64,000 bases of DNA from Ravibacter sp964559125 (GTDB taxonomy: Bacteria; Bacteroidota; Bacteroidia; Cytophagales; Spirosomataceae), in NCBI GenBank assembly GCA_964559125.1, contig CAZLGW010000022.1:1-64000 (forward strand). Reading direction: 5' to 3'. This document shows, piece by piece, positions 34,794 through 44,190 of this stretch. The notes under the pieces were generated by a model. The model saw nothing but the letters and a program-made list of their open reading frames with translations, was not told the DNA's origin and ran no database searches. The translations under genes were made by a program, and so were the position numbers. Every line of letters begins with the position of its first letter. The stretch's first letter is position 1.

Positions 34794-36590
34794 CTACAAA
34801 TCATTCACTACCGGCAGTACTATATGGCTGGGTTTTGGTCCGCCGTAATGGATAGTCTGGTTTGCCACTCTTGTTCTGGTAGAACTTCCAAGCGGCTCCC
34901 CCGTATTGGGGTTCCGGTCAAACTGCGGGAAGTTGCTCGACGTGATGTCTATCCTGATCCTGTGTCCGGGCTTAAATACATTGGCCGTGCCGGTCAGCTC
35001 AATCTCGTATTCGTATACTTCACCGGGCGTGAGCAGTTTCATCTTGTCGAGGCCTTCCCTGAATCTTGCCCTCAGTATCCCTTCGGAGACGGGCATCGCA
35101 AAGCCGTTCGGATGAACATCCACCAGCTTGATCATCCAATCGGTATCGGGACCGTCGGTTGCCGCCTGCAGTTTCATTTTTACGGGGCCTGCTATCGTCA
35201 GGGGCTTTTCCAGGAAATCGCTTGTGTACACCAGCACATCCTCACGCTGTTCCAGAGGGCGCTGATCCCGCGGCCCGGAGGGTGTCGGGGTTCCGCAGCA
35301 ATTGTTGCCACCGGTAGTCGGAACCGGGCTCAAAGGGTCGTAGCGATATTGGTCAGTCCCTGATCCTGAGGGTTTCTGAAAGGAAAGCAAACCACCGCCC
35401 CGTACTGAATTGGCCGGCCGTTCAGCATCCAGGTAAAGCGGGGTAAACCGTGTTCCCGGAACCGGCCAGTCGTCTTCTTCCCTCCATTTGTTGGCCCCCA
35501 TATAGAACAATTTGACCGGTTTCTCCTTTTCCAGGCCGTTTTTGATCCCTTTCAGATGATAATCGTAGAAACGAAGCTCCATGTCAAACTGGCTGACATA
35601 GGCTGCGTCGGTAAAATCTACCCCTCCGAATGATTTGGAAGGACCGTGTCCCCACGGCCCTATGATCAACCTTGCTTCCTTGCGTGCGTGGGGTGTGCCT
35701 CCCTTATTGCGCATACCGACATAGCCGTTGATGGTACCCATCACAAATATGTCAAACCATCCGCCCGAGCTGTAGGTAGGTACTTTAACCTTATCAAAGC
35801 GCTCTTCATCGCTGATCTCCTTCCAGTAGGCGTCGTAGCTCTCATGCGCGATCCAATCGCGGTAGTGCTGCACTTCCGAACCGGCACTTTTCAGGTCACC
35901 GTCTTTCAACGGCAAATGCATGAGAATGTTTTCGTATCTGAGCTCTTCAGGTGCATATTCTGCTGAATGCCAGTACTGGGGCAGCATGATGCGGTCGGGC
36001 ATCCTTACCACTCCCCAGCCATAATTGAAGCTCAGCCTGAATGCCCCCCCCATCGTAAGCCAGTTGGCATAGATATTGGTCGACGCCAGCGAGGGGAAGG
36101 CAGCAACCAGGTGTGGCGGCGCCTGGCTGGCAGCCTGCCACTGGTTGTGCCCGAGATAACTTCCGCCCTGGGTCGCTACCTTCCCGTTTGAAAATGGCTG
36201 CTGTGCCGCCCATTCTATGGTGTCATACCCGTCTTTAGCCTCATCCCTGAACGGCTCCCATTTCCCTTCACTTTCATATCGACCCCGTACATCCTGCACT
36301 ACGACGGCATAGCCGTGCTGCGCAAATTTGATCATGGTCTGGTGCACACCATCTCTCTGAAGCCCGTAAGGAGTACGGGTAATGATCGTCGGGTAGCGGC
36401 CGGGTTTGACCGGCAGGTACACATCCGCGTAGAGAATGGTGCCGTCCCTCATCGGAACAGCCTTGTGCCGCTCTATTCTTATCTCATTGCCGGGGAGAAT
36501 TTCGGCGCTAACCGCTCCCGGCATCTGAATAATAAATAAACCAACCAGATAAAACAGAAAACGGGATTTCTGAAAGCTCAAGAGATTCAT
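34794..36590 (-). CDS. Exported CocE/NonD family acyl hydrolase
   Basis: A 598-residue serine hydrolase related to cocaine esterase, glutaryl-7-ACA acylase and X-Pro dipeptidyl-peptidases. A signal peptide leads into RDGTILYADVYLPVKPGRYP, the nucleophile elbow is GGSYLGHNQW, and the C-terminal jelly-roll domain is recognisable from LTPGEVYEYEIELTGTANVF. It closes the sigma-FecR-SusC-SusD locus 43 bases after susD, so it probably cleaves the imported ligand in the periplasm. Peptides or esterified compounds are likelier than plain polysaccharide. Confidence 0.88.
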   Translation of the reverse strand: MNLLSFQKSRFLFYLVGLFIIQMPGAVSAEILPGNEIRIERHKAVPMRDGTILYADVYLPVKPGRYPTIITRTPYGLQRDGVHQTMIKFAQHGYAVVVQDVRGRYESEGKWEPFRDEAKDGYDTIEWAAQQPFSNGKVATQGGSYLGHNQWQAASQAPPHLVAAFPSLASTNIYANWLTMGGAFRLSFNYGWGVVRMPDRIMLPQYWHSAEYAPEELRYENILMHLPLKDGDLKSAGSEVQHYRDWIAHESYDAYWKEISDEERFDKVKVPTYSSGGWFDIFVMGTINGYVGMRNKGGTPHARKEARLIIGPWGHGPSKSFGGVDFTDAAYVSQFDMELRFYDYHLKGIKNGLEKEKPVKLFYMGANKWREEDDWPVPGTRFTPLYLDAERPANSVRGGGLLSFQKPSGSGTDQYRYDPLSPVPTTGGNNCCGTPTPSGPRDQRPLEQREDVLVYTSDFLEKPLTIAGPVKMKLQAATDGPDTDWMIKLVDVHPNGFAMPVSEGILRARFREGLDKMKLLTPGEVYEYEIELTGTANVFKPGHRIRIDITSSNFPQFDRNPNTGEPLGSSTRTRVANQTIHYGGPKPSHIVLPVVNDL

Positions 36591-36633
36591 GTAAAGGAAT
36601 TTAGGTTAAGAGTTCGGTAAATACGGATTCGGC

Positions 36634-38214
36634 TTACCTTCCCGGATATTTCGGATCCCACCAGACAATACTGGTCAGCAGGTTTCCGACATTCTGCCGG
36701 TTGAGCGCCTCGTTGAAATTTTCGGTATTCAGACTCAGCTCGCTATCCGGGATGATTAGCCGTCGGGGTATAGTTCCTCCTGTAATATTGCCTGGGTAGT
36801 TAGTAGGAATGAGCTTCGGATAGTCCGTACGCCGCCAATTGGCAAAGATCTCGTAGTTGTCGAGAAGGAGCGCCACCCATTTCTGAACACTGATCTGCTC
36901 GAGCTTTTCCTCGAAAGTCCCGTCCTCTTTGAACGGATTCTTTCTCAGATAGGCTTCTATCTTTTCGGACGAAATCACACCTTCTTCGCCGAAATGCGCC
37001 CAGTGACGCATACCGGCCCTGACCGCATTTTCATACGCGGTTTTGGCACTCCCGGTATTCCAGCCCCTTATGGCCGCCTCTGCCAGCAGCAGGTGGCTTT
37101 CGGCATTTGTAAATGTCAGCACGGGACTACCCCAGTTGAGAATGGTATTAGGATGAGGCTCGGAATAAGTATGAAAGTCATCCGGTTCGCCAAAAAGCAC
37201 CCCGTTTGGCATACCACGCTGAATGACCGTCGACGTATCGTAAACATAGCCGGCCCCGTTCGGGTTGTCTATCCAGACGACTGAAATCACATTAAGCCTC
37301 GGATCGCCCGTATTTTTTAAGTGATCTATAAAAGTTTTGGCATATTTTCCTCCCTGGGTATTGCTTGTGCCCGCCTGGGGGTTTTGGTAATCCTGTACCA
37401 GCAGCACATCGGCTTTGGGGTTCCGGCTGTGTGCTACCTGGCCGTTGAGATAGCGGACCATCGCGATCTCGTCGTCATTGAGGATCGGCCCTCCCTGGAT
37501 CGCCTTTTTTACCCAGGTTTCAGCCATATCGGGGCGGGCATCGGTAAGCCGCATGCCCAGCCGCAGCATGAGTGAGTAACCGAACTTCTTCCACTTGTTT
37601 ACGTCGCCGCCGTAGAAAAAATCGTTGGCTCCGAAAGTAGGGAGCGAAGGATTAAAAGCTGCTATGGATTCTTCCAGCTCTTTGAGCATATCCGCATAGA
37701 TCTCCTCCTGCCGGTCGTACTTGGGCTGTATAAGTCCTTCAATACTCTTAAGAGCCTCAGAATAAGGAACATCACCATGGACATCGGTCACAATATGAAA
37801 CATGTAAACCTTCCATATCCTGGCAGCAGAAAGCATATTTACCATTTGAGGGTCGTCTTTTACTTTCTGGATCACCCTTTCATTGTCGGCCAGTGCAGTA
37901 TTGTATACCGCCCAGTGGCTCGTTGCCATGCTTATATTGAAATACTTGTCACCGGTACCCCTCACTTCACTATGAGTAGCAAACTGCTGCATCGCCTGTG
38001 AAAGGATAAAATGCTGCCCGTCCGCACCGTTTGTAAAGTTGTAGGCCACCCCTACCATCTGGGAGTTTGAGAACAAATACCCGGGCACCACTTCCTCGTA
38101 GGCATTCGGATTCTTATTGAGATCCTCAAGGCTGGTCTGGAAGTCGTCGCACGCTGCAAATAGGAGGACAAGAAGCGGGAGTATTCCTTTATATTTTAAT
38201 TTCATATTTTTCAT
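36634..38214 (-). CDS. SusD/RagB-like nutrient-binding lipoprotein
   Basis: A 526-residue surface lipoprotein with lipobox LLFAAC (acylated C22). The text ADIWKVY-like ARIWKVYMFHIVTDVHGDVPYSEAL and the C-terminal RRTDYPKL fit the SusD-like_2 subfamily rather than classical starch SusD. It forms the lid of the SusC channel, its gene lying 67 bases after susC. The subfamily is found in loci for peptides as well as glycans, in keeping with the adjacent CocE-like hydrolase. Confidence 0.92.
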   Translation of the reverse strand: MKNMKLKYKGILPLLVLLFAACDDFQTSLEDLNKNPNAYEEVVPGYLFSNSQMVGVAYNFTNGADGQHFILSQAMQQFATHSEVRGTGDKYFNISMATSHWAVYNTALADNERVIQKVKDDPQMVNMLSAARIWKVYMFHIVTDVHGDVPYSEALKSIEGLIQPKYDRQEEIYADMLKELEESIAAFNPSLPTFGANDFFYGGDVNKWKKFGYSLMLRLGMRLTDARPDMAETWVKKAIQGGPILNDDEIAMVRYLNGQVAHSRNPKADVLLVQDYQNPQAGTSNTQGGKYAKTFIDHLKNTGDPRLNVISVVWIDNPNGAGYVYDTSTVIQRGMPNGVLFGEPDDFHTYSEPHPNTILNWGSPVLTFTNAESHLLLAEAAIRGWNTGSAKTAYENAVRAGMRHWAHFGEEGVISSEKIEAYLRKNPFKEDGTFEEKLEQISVQKWVALLLDNYEIFANWRRTDYPKLIPTNYPGNITGGTIPRRLIIPDSELSLNTENFNEALNRQNVGNLLTSIVWWDPKYPGR

Positions 38215-38245
38215 CAGAATGAAATTGATAAATTACTGAATGTTA

Positions 38246-38287
38246 GATAGCTGATTTCTGACATCTGATTTCTGACATCTGTCAGAA
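38246..38287. repeat. Tandem 14-mer and shared 17-mer between susC and susD
   Basis: CTGATTTCTGACAT occurs twice head to tail (38251-38264 and 38265-38278). The last copy pairs with TGTCAGAA at 38280-38287, an 8-bp hairpin that contains the susC stop codon. The 17-mer GATAGCTGATTTCTGAC at 38246-38262 also occurs at 16555-16571. A hairpin here could set the SusC:SusD mRNA ratio. Confidence 0.65.
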
Positions 38288-41200
38288 ACTCAGCCTCAGG
38301 TTAAGCCCGACCTCCCTGGTCTTAGGCATCATGACCCCCGCACCGTTCTGTGCATTGTTGTTTGCGTTGATTCCCTGCTCCGGGTCGAAATGATCCGAAT
38401 TCCGGTAGAGGAACAGCAGGTTGCGGGCCACCAGCGACAGGTTGAGGCCGGTCAGCTTTGCGTTTTGCAGGCGGACTGCCGGGAAATTATATCCGACGAT
38501 CAGGCTGCGCAGCTTGGCAAAGCTGCCGTCTATCATGAAATTAGAGGCATACTGTCCATCATTATTATAATAGGTAGCCATGTGAGTGGCCGGCCAGGTA
38601 TGGCTGAATTCGGCGCCTTTTTCATCCACTCCGGTAACGGTAAGCCCGTTTTCCCGTCCGGGTAATGTTTCTTTCAACAATCCGAAACGCCACATATACT
38701 GCTTGTTTACGGAGAAAAATTCATTTCCGAACTTGGCGTCTATCAGCGCGCTGAAGTTAAAATTCTTGTAGGTAAAAGAATTTTCAAATCCCATGGTGTA
38801 AGGCGGTACACCTATTCCCAACGGTTGGGTAGGCCCCAACTGTGCGTACCTACTGATGCTGTTGTAAATAAGACGGCCATCGGGCGAATACTCATAGGTC
38901 CTGCCGAAACGGGTACTGGAATCCTTGCCGAGGAGGCTGCTGGGACCGGTAGGCTGTCCGGGGGCAAGCGTAAGTACCCTGTTTTGGTTGTAAGCCATAT
39001 TGAAGCTCGTATTCCATGAAAAGTCGGAGGTTTTGATCGGGTTGAAGGTCAGCAACAACTCTATTCCCCTATTCCTGATCTTACCCACGTTGAGCAAAGT
39101 GGAAGTTGCCCCTGATGAAGGTGCGATACCTGTCGAAACAATATCGTCGGTATTGACCCGCTGGTAGAAAGTAAGGTCGATCCCAAACCGGTTATTGAAA
39201 AACTGGGCATCGATACCAATTTCGGAAGTGGTCGAGGTAAGGGGCCTCAGGTTCGGATTGGCGATGGCGCTCGAAGAGGTTTGCACCGGTACCCCTAAAT
39301 GTCCTCCAGGTCTGAACGAATATAGCTGGTTAATCGCATAAGCCGCCACGGTAGCACTTCCAACCTCCGCCCATGATCCGCGCAGCTTGGCGAAGTTGAT
39401 CGCCTGCGGCAGGTTAAGTGCCTTGGATAAAATGATGCTACCTCCAATAGACGGATAGAATATCTTGTTGTTTCCGGGATTCAAGGTAGAAAACCAGTCC
39501 TGGCGCCCGGTAAGACTCAGGTAGTAGGTTTCATCATAGTTCAGGTCGGCGGAGGCAAAAACAGAGTTGGTACCGGCCGCACGGTAGCCTTTACCAGGCA
39601 CAAGTACCCTGACGTTGTTGGCGCTTATCCAGTCGGGGATGATAAACTCCGATCCTACCAACGAATTGCTTGTAAGAATATCGCGTTCCCAGTTACCCCC
39701 GACCATGGCCCCGATCCCGAAACGGTCTGCGACAACAGTGCTGTAGTTTGCTATAATCCGGGCATTTGAACGCGTAGAGATTTCATCCATTGACCGGTAG
39801 GTGCCCAAAGGTCTGAAAGCGGTCCCTATCGGGTAGTAGTCTTCTTCGCTCCAGTTACTGAAATCCCTCATGAAATCGGCCTTAACAAAAAAGTCGGGCG
39901 TAATGTTGTAGGTAAGCGCTGTCTGTGCAATGACCCTATTGGTCCTGTCCTTATTCTTCATCCTGTCACGGGCAAAATAGGGATTGGTAGCCTGGTTGAC
40001 ATGCTGCCACTCCACCTCCTGTCCGGTGACGGGGTCATAGCCGGGCGCAAGGTTCCTGATGTCAACCGTATTAGCCAGCAGGTAGACACCCCAGGCTGCA
40101 TTGGTCCCTACATAATCTACGCCCGGACGGTTGATGCCCAGCTCGTAGTTATATTGAATCTGGGTGTCGAAGCTCAGCTTTTCGCTCAGAAGGGCTTTCA
40201 TGTTGAGATTGGCGGTCTGCCTTTTGTAACCCGACCCTTTCAGGATGGAATTCGACTGCAGGTCGGATAGGGAAAGCCGGTAGGTGACCCGCTCGCCTCC
40301 CCCTGAAAAGGAAAGCGTATTGACTAGATTGGTACTTGGCTTGTAGAAATTCTTGATGTTATCTTTCACATACACTGGCGAATAAGGCCTTTCTACACCG
40401 TCGAACTGTACATACGGCCTGCCATCCATTTTTTCCCCAAAAGACAACCTACCCGTACTGATGGCCTGGCCCTGAGTTGTAGGGCGAACACCCAAGGTTC
40501 CCTGTCCGTATTCGTACTGATAGTCCGGGAAAATATAGATGCTCCCAACCGTAAAGTTGGAATTGAGCTCTATCCCGATCCCTTTGTTCAGCTTGACACC
40601 TTTCTTGGTTGTGATGAGTATGACACCGTTGGCAGCCTGGCTTCCGTAAAGCGCTGCGGCAGCGCCTCCTTTCAATACACTGATTGTCTCGATATCATCA
40701 GGGTTAAGGCTTGTGATACCGTCGCCAAGGTCGGTAGTGGCTCCGTTGGCCTGGTCGAGCACTGTAGCCGGCCGGTTAGTAATCGGCATCCCGTTTACTA
40801 CGTAAAGCGGCTGGTTATTGCCGTTCAGCGAACCGTTACCCCTTATCACCACCCGGCTCGAACCTCCCGGGCCGCTGGCCATGCTGGTCGCGTTAACCCC
40901 GGCTATCTTCCCGGTAAGGGCATTTCCTATATTAACTTCCCTTGCCTGGGTAAACTCCTCTCCTTTTACTTCCGTAACCGAATAAACGAGCGACTCTCTT
41001 TTACGTTCCATACCGAACGCCGTTACGACCACCTCGTTCAGCGCCTTGGACTCCGGAACAAGCTGAATGCTGAGATCGGTTTCGTTGCCCAGGGATACTT
41101 CTCTTGTTGTAAAACCTACAAAGCTGAATACCAGGATGGCGCCGTTTCTTTCAGCATCCGGGACGTCGAGGACAAACCGGCCGTCGACATCGGTGATCGT

Positions 41201-41692
41201 ACCTCTCTGAGTTCCCTTCAGAAGCACGTTAACTCCGGGTAGGGATTCACCCGTTTCATCGGTGACCTTCCCCGTAATGTTCCTGATAACCGGGACTTCA
41301 TAAAGTCCCTGGTCGGGCGAAGCAGGCAGAGAAGGCTCTTTCCTGAGTATAATCCGGTTGCTGACCAGTTCATAGGCCACCTTCTGGGGCGAAAGTACCT
41401 GCCTGAGCACTTCAGCAAGCTCCTCACCCTCAAACCTGAAACTGAACTTCTGCGCAGGGAAGATATGCGGGTTATACATAAACTTGATCTTCGCCTGTGC
41501 TTCTATTTTGTCCAGCACCTTTTCCATTTCTACGTTCGACAGGCGGAGGCTGATTTTTTGCTCCAGGACCCGCTGACCGTGCAGATTACCGGCGTTCATG
41601 ATAGTAGCAACCGCCAGGCAAAGCATGGATTGATAAAGAGCTATACGCATAATTTTCCGTAAAGCGCGATTGGATAGATCTTTTTTTAACAT
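38282..41692 (-). CDS. SusC/RagA-type TonB-dependent receptor with STN domain
   Basis: A 1136-residue outer-membrane receptor. After the signal peptide there is an STN (secretin/TonB short N-terminal) domain, visible in ISLRLSNVEMEKVLDKIEAQ, that talks to FecR. A CarboxypepD_reg-like domain (GKVTDETGESLPGVNVLLKG) follows, then the plug (VLKGGAAAALYGSQAANGVI) and the barrel ending in LRLSF. The start was placed at MLKKDLSNR because the 21-residue upstream extension lacks signal features. With FecR and the ECF sigma it forms a substrate-triggered transcription switch. Confidence 0.94.
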   Translation of the reverse strand: MLKKDLSNRALRKIMRIALYQSMLCLAVATIMNAGNLHGQRVLEQKISLRLSNVEMEKVLDKIEAQAKIKFMYNPHIFPAQKFSFRFEGEELAEVLRQVLSPQKVAYELVSNRIILRKEPSLPASPDQGLYEVPVIRNITGKVTDETGESLPGVNVLLKGTQRGTITDVDGRFVLDVPDAERNGAILVFSFVGFTTREVSLGNETDLSIQLVPESKALNEVVVTAFGMERKRESLVYSVTEVKGEEFTQAREVNIGNALTGKIAGVNATSMASGPGGSSRVVIRGNGSLNGNNQPLYVVNGMPITNRPATVLDQANGATTDLGDGITSLNPDDIETISVLKGGAAAALYGSQAANGVILITTKKGVKLNKGIGIELNSNFTVGSIYIFPDYQYEYGQGTLGVRPTTQGQAISTGRLSFGEKMDGRPYVQFDGVERPYSPVYVKDNIKNFYKPSTNLVNTLSFSGGGERVTYRLSLSDLQSNSILKGSGYKRQTANLNMKALLSEKLSFDTQIQYNYELGINRPGVDYVGTNAAWGVYLLANTVDIRNLAPGYDPVTGQEVEWQHVNQATNPYFARDRMKNKDRTNRVIAQTALTYNITPDFFVKADFMRDFSNWSEEDYYPIGTAFRPLGTYRSMDEISTRSNARIIANYSTVVADRFGIGAMVGGNWERDILTSNSLVGSEFIIPDWISANNVRVLVPGKGYRAAGTNSVFASADLNYDETYYLSLTGRQDWFSTLNPGNNKIFYPSIGGSIILSKALNLPQAINFAKLRGSWAEVGSATVAAYAINQLYSFRPGGHLGVPVQTSSSAIANPNLRPLTSTTSEIGIDAQFFNNRFGIDLTFYQRVNTDDIVSTGIAPSSGATSTLLNVGKIRNRGIELLLTFNPIKTSDFSWNTSFNMAYNQNRVLTLAPGQPTGPSSLLGKDSSTRFGRTYEYSPDGRLIYNSISRYAQLGPTQPLGIGVPPYTMGFENSFTYKNFNFSALIDAKFGNEFFSVNKQYMWRFGLLKETLPGRENGLTVTGVDEKGAEFSHTWPATHMATYYNNDGQYASNFMIDGSFAKLRSLIVGYNFPAVRLQNAKLTGLNLSLVARNLLFLYRNSDHFDPEQGINANNNAQNGAGVMMPKTREVGLNLRLSF

Positions 41693-41786
41693 AAATTTGA
41701 TTGTTGTCGGTTTAGAATTCGGCACAAACAATCCCGGGATGCCTTTCCGAGGCACCAGTACGGTAGTTACCTGAACGGGATATTAC

Positions 41787-41817
41787 ACCGGTGATGTGCC
41801 AGCATCACCGGTTTTTT
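41787..41817 (+). terminator. Plus-strand hairpin with U tract between fecR and susC
   Basis: A perfect 10-bp stem (ACCGGTGATG / CATCACCGGT, 6-base loop) followed on the plus strand by TTTTTT. It looks like an intrinsic terminator for antisense transcription, since both flanking genes read the other way. In the sense direction it is a stable leader hairpin without a U tract. An ACCGGT pair also occurs near 271-285. Confidence 0.5.
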
Positions 41818-41947
41818 GTTAGGTCAAAGGAGTTTCTTCATAGGCGGATGATTCTTGAGGCTTTTGTTGGTGTTTAGATTTTTCCGGTATCACGTAATAG
41901 TATCCTTTTAGGATCTGAAATGTTTTCCACGCTTTCGGCACCATCCT

Positions 41948-43057
41948 TTAATGACAGCCCGTACTGTTGATGATAATGGTTCCGTCCATTTGTTCGAATT
42001 CTGCTCCGAAAGTCTTACATATCAGGTCGATCTTCTCAAAAAGAGGCTCATGCTCAAGAACGGCAGTCAGGTAGCAGTTGCGCATCGCCTCCTGGTCAAA
42101 AATGATCTCTACCCCGTAAGTCTCAGATAAAGCTGCAAATACTTCCCTGGCAGGCGTCGCCCTGAAGTGGAACGACTCAGCGGAATCTGTGCTCTTCAGT
42201 ATTTCGGGGATCTCTACAAGACTCCTGGTCAGGCGGGAGTCGCCTGAATTATATATTATTTTCTGGTTCGGCGTGAGGATCATTCCTTCTTTCAGCCCGG
42301 TATCGTCCAAAAGTCCGTTGTTCAGCCCATCTGCCGAAACCGGAAAGACAGATACCTTCCCGGTCTTTACCACGACGGTCACCTGTTTGTCATTTTCAAA
42401 TGCCCTGACCCTGAAGCTGGTGCCCAGCACCTTAGTAGCCAGCGTACCGGCATACACAATAAATGGGTGCCCCGGTTTTTTTACTACATCGAAAAAAGCT
42501 TCACCTGTCAGAAAAACTTCCCGCTTCCCATCGGTGAAGGTATGCAGATAGCTGATCCTGCTCCCGGGCTGAAGGGTTACCGTACTTCCGTCGCTCAGGT
42601 ATATAAGCCGGGCCTCTCCCGTCCGGTTTATTTTCTGTTCCAAAGCCGGAGGTTGATACGCTACGGATCCGGGGGCTTTTACCGGATTTTTAACGGCTTC
42701 CGGCTGAGCGTAAAACCACCATCCCAAAACGGAAAGGAGAAAAGTAACAGCGGCAGCGAAATACCATTTTATAACCCTGAAACGGTTCGATACAGGCAGA
42801 TCCTCCCGGGAAGACTCCAGGGCCGCAGATAATCTTTCAAGTTCATTGTAAATCTCCTCGTCACCAATCTGGTTAAAAGCTCCTTCGGTCAGCTCCAGCA
42901 ACCTGATCGCGCTTTCAATTACCCCTCTCCGATCTGGATTCCCGGCGCTCCATTCTTCCCAGAAAAGCCTGTCCTGAGAGCTCTCAAAAAGAATCCACCT
43001 GCGAAACGATTCGTTTGCAGCGAGCTCTTCGGGCGAGAAATTGCGGTAGTCCTGCAT
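41948..43057 (-). CDS. FecR family anti-sigma factor
   Basis: A 369-residue single-pass regulator: cytoplasmic sigma-binding region, transmembrane helix about 95-117, and a periplasmic FecR domain (LSDGSTVTLQPGSRISYLHT, VFLTGEAFFDVVKKPGHPFI, VLGTSFRVRAFE) ending in an STN-like C-terminal domain (SFHFRATPAREVFAALSETY). It relays occupancy of the SusC receptor to the ECF sigma encoded just upstream. Gaps of 146 bases to the sigma gene and 255 to susC each hold a hairpin. Confidence 0.94.
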   Translation of the reverse strand: MQDYRNFSPEELAANESFRRWILFESSQDRLFWEEWSAGNPDRRGVIESAIRLLELTEGAFNQIGDEEIYNELERLSAALESSREDLPVSNRFRVIKWYFAAAVTFLLSVLGWWFYAQPEAVKNPVKAPGSVAYQPPALEQKINRTGEARLIYLSDGSTVTLQPGSRISYLHTFTDGKREVFLTGEAFFDVVKKPGHPFIVYAGTLATKVLGTSFRVRAFENDKQVTVVVKTGKVSVFPVSADGLNNGLLDDTGLKEGMILTPNQKIIYNSGDSRLTRSLVEIPEILKSTDSAESFHFRATPAREVFAALSETYGVEIIFDQEAMRNCYLTAVLEHEPLFEKIDLICKTFGAEFEQMDGTIIINSTGCH

Positions 43058-43177
43058 ACCCTGTTTCTTATTGTACGCTTTACTTACCCTCTATGATGCA
43101 AATACTGCCGGGCAATACTCTTTAACTGAAAATTATTTTTAAAAAGCACCATATAGATTACCTGCCCGTTAAAAAAG

Positions 43178-43201
43178 CAGGCAGCGCCGGTGGTTGGCGC
43201 T
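43178..43201 (-). terminator. Hairpin after the ECF sigma gene
   Basis: On the minus strand AGCGCC and GGCGCT pair (7-base loop) just past the sigma stop codon, followed by GCCTGCTTTTTT. The U tract is six bases from the stem, so termination may be partial, limiting read-through from sigma into fecR. Confidence 0.5.
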
Positions 43202-43203
43202 AT

Positions 43204-43776
43204 CTATACAATCTGGGCCTTGAGGGCAGTAAGCGCCCTGAAAAGCAGGTTGGCAACCGATTGCCGGTTGATTTGCATGATCTCTGCTATTTTCTCGTTT
43301 TCGATACCCTCATAGTATTTGAGGAATACGGCTTCACGCTGTCGCTTAGGCAGGTCTTCTATAGCCGATCTCACTTTGCAGAGGTGATCGGCCTGTATCT
43401 CTTCCTCCACCATGGCGCCTTCTATAGTATGATAATCTGACAGGTGTCCAAAATCGTCCACGTTAAAGAATACGCGTGATTTACCGGGCCGGCGAAATTC
43501 CTGGATAAGCTGGTTTCTGAGCGACTTCAGAAAATATAGTAAAACGAACTCCATCCGGATACGCCGCCGTTTGATCCATATAGAGATAAGCAATTCCTGG
43601 ATGGTATCTTTAATAAAATCCCGGTCTCGGGTGAAATTGAAAGCATAGTTGAACAGCGACCGGTAAAGCCTGTCGGCCAGATGGCGGAACGCCACGCTAT
43701 CGCCATCCTGCGATCTTTGCCATAGTTGCAGAAGCAGTTCATTTTCCCCGGCAATGCGTCGTTTTTGGTCTGTCAC
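43204..43776 (-). CDS. ECF sigma factor of the SusCD locus
   Basis: A 190-residue sigma-70 family protein: region 2 from LADRLYRSLFNYAFNFTRDR to LLYFLKSLRNQLIQEFRR and region 4 in LPKRQREAVFLKYYEGIENE plus IAEIMQINRQSVANLLFRAL. It precedes fecR and an STN-type susC on the same strand, the standard trans-envelope induction cassette. It would activate the susCD-hydrolase genes when the ligand is transported. Confidence 0.95.
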   Translation of the reverse strand: MTDQKRRIAGENELLLQLWQRSQDGDSVAFRHLADRLYRSLFNYAFNFTRDRDFIKDTIQELLISIWIKRRRIRMEFVLLYFLKSLRNQLIQEFRRPGKSRVFFNVDDFGHLSDYHTIEGAMVEEEIQADHLCKVRSAIEDLPKRQREAVFLKYYEGIENEKIAEIMQINRQSVANLLFRALTALKAQIV

Positions 43777-44190
43777 AAGCTATTAACTGATAAAACTAAA
43801 AGAGGTATTCAGCACATTATCAACCCGAAATCAGTTTCAAGATAGAATAAAATTTTGATTTTACATCGGTTGGTGAAATTTATTTAATGTAAATTGATAC
43901 ACCAGACAGACCTGTATTCGGACTGCAGCGCCCTGTCCGACTTTCTTTTCCGCGTTGCTTATAACAATCCGGGTTTGCGACAGTTTAAAGCGGGAACGGG
44001 GCCCGGGGTCGTAGTATACTTATTTTCAATTTATTACCTGCTGCACAAAACGAAATCAGCTTAAAAAAACAGTGTTTGCAGCTTCTGAAAGCATTTTTTT
44101 TCAGGCAAAGCGTCCGGGATATGGCTTTTAACTAAAAGCTCTTTACTATCTTTGCCGTATTAAAATACCCTCTTCTTTAAACACAACGTT
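43777..44190. other. Intergenic region, divergent promoters
   Basis: No gene is supported in these 414 bases between the divergent sigma gene and the zinc-ribbon gene. The left half is AT-rich and probably holds the sigma promoter, though no -7 box is clear. The right end carries the promoter at 44147-44154. No tRNA or structured RNA is recognisable. Confidence 0.5.
44147..44154 (+). promoter_or_regulatory. Promoter of the zinc-ribbon gene, -7 TATCTTTG
   Basis: TATCTTTG followed by CC is an exact TAnnTTTG match, 36 bases before the ATG. A CTTTTA stretch about 17 bases upstream could serve as a loose -33 element. This is among the best -7 boxes in the window. Confidence 0.6.
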
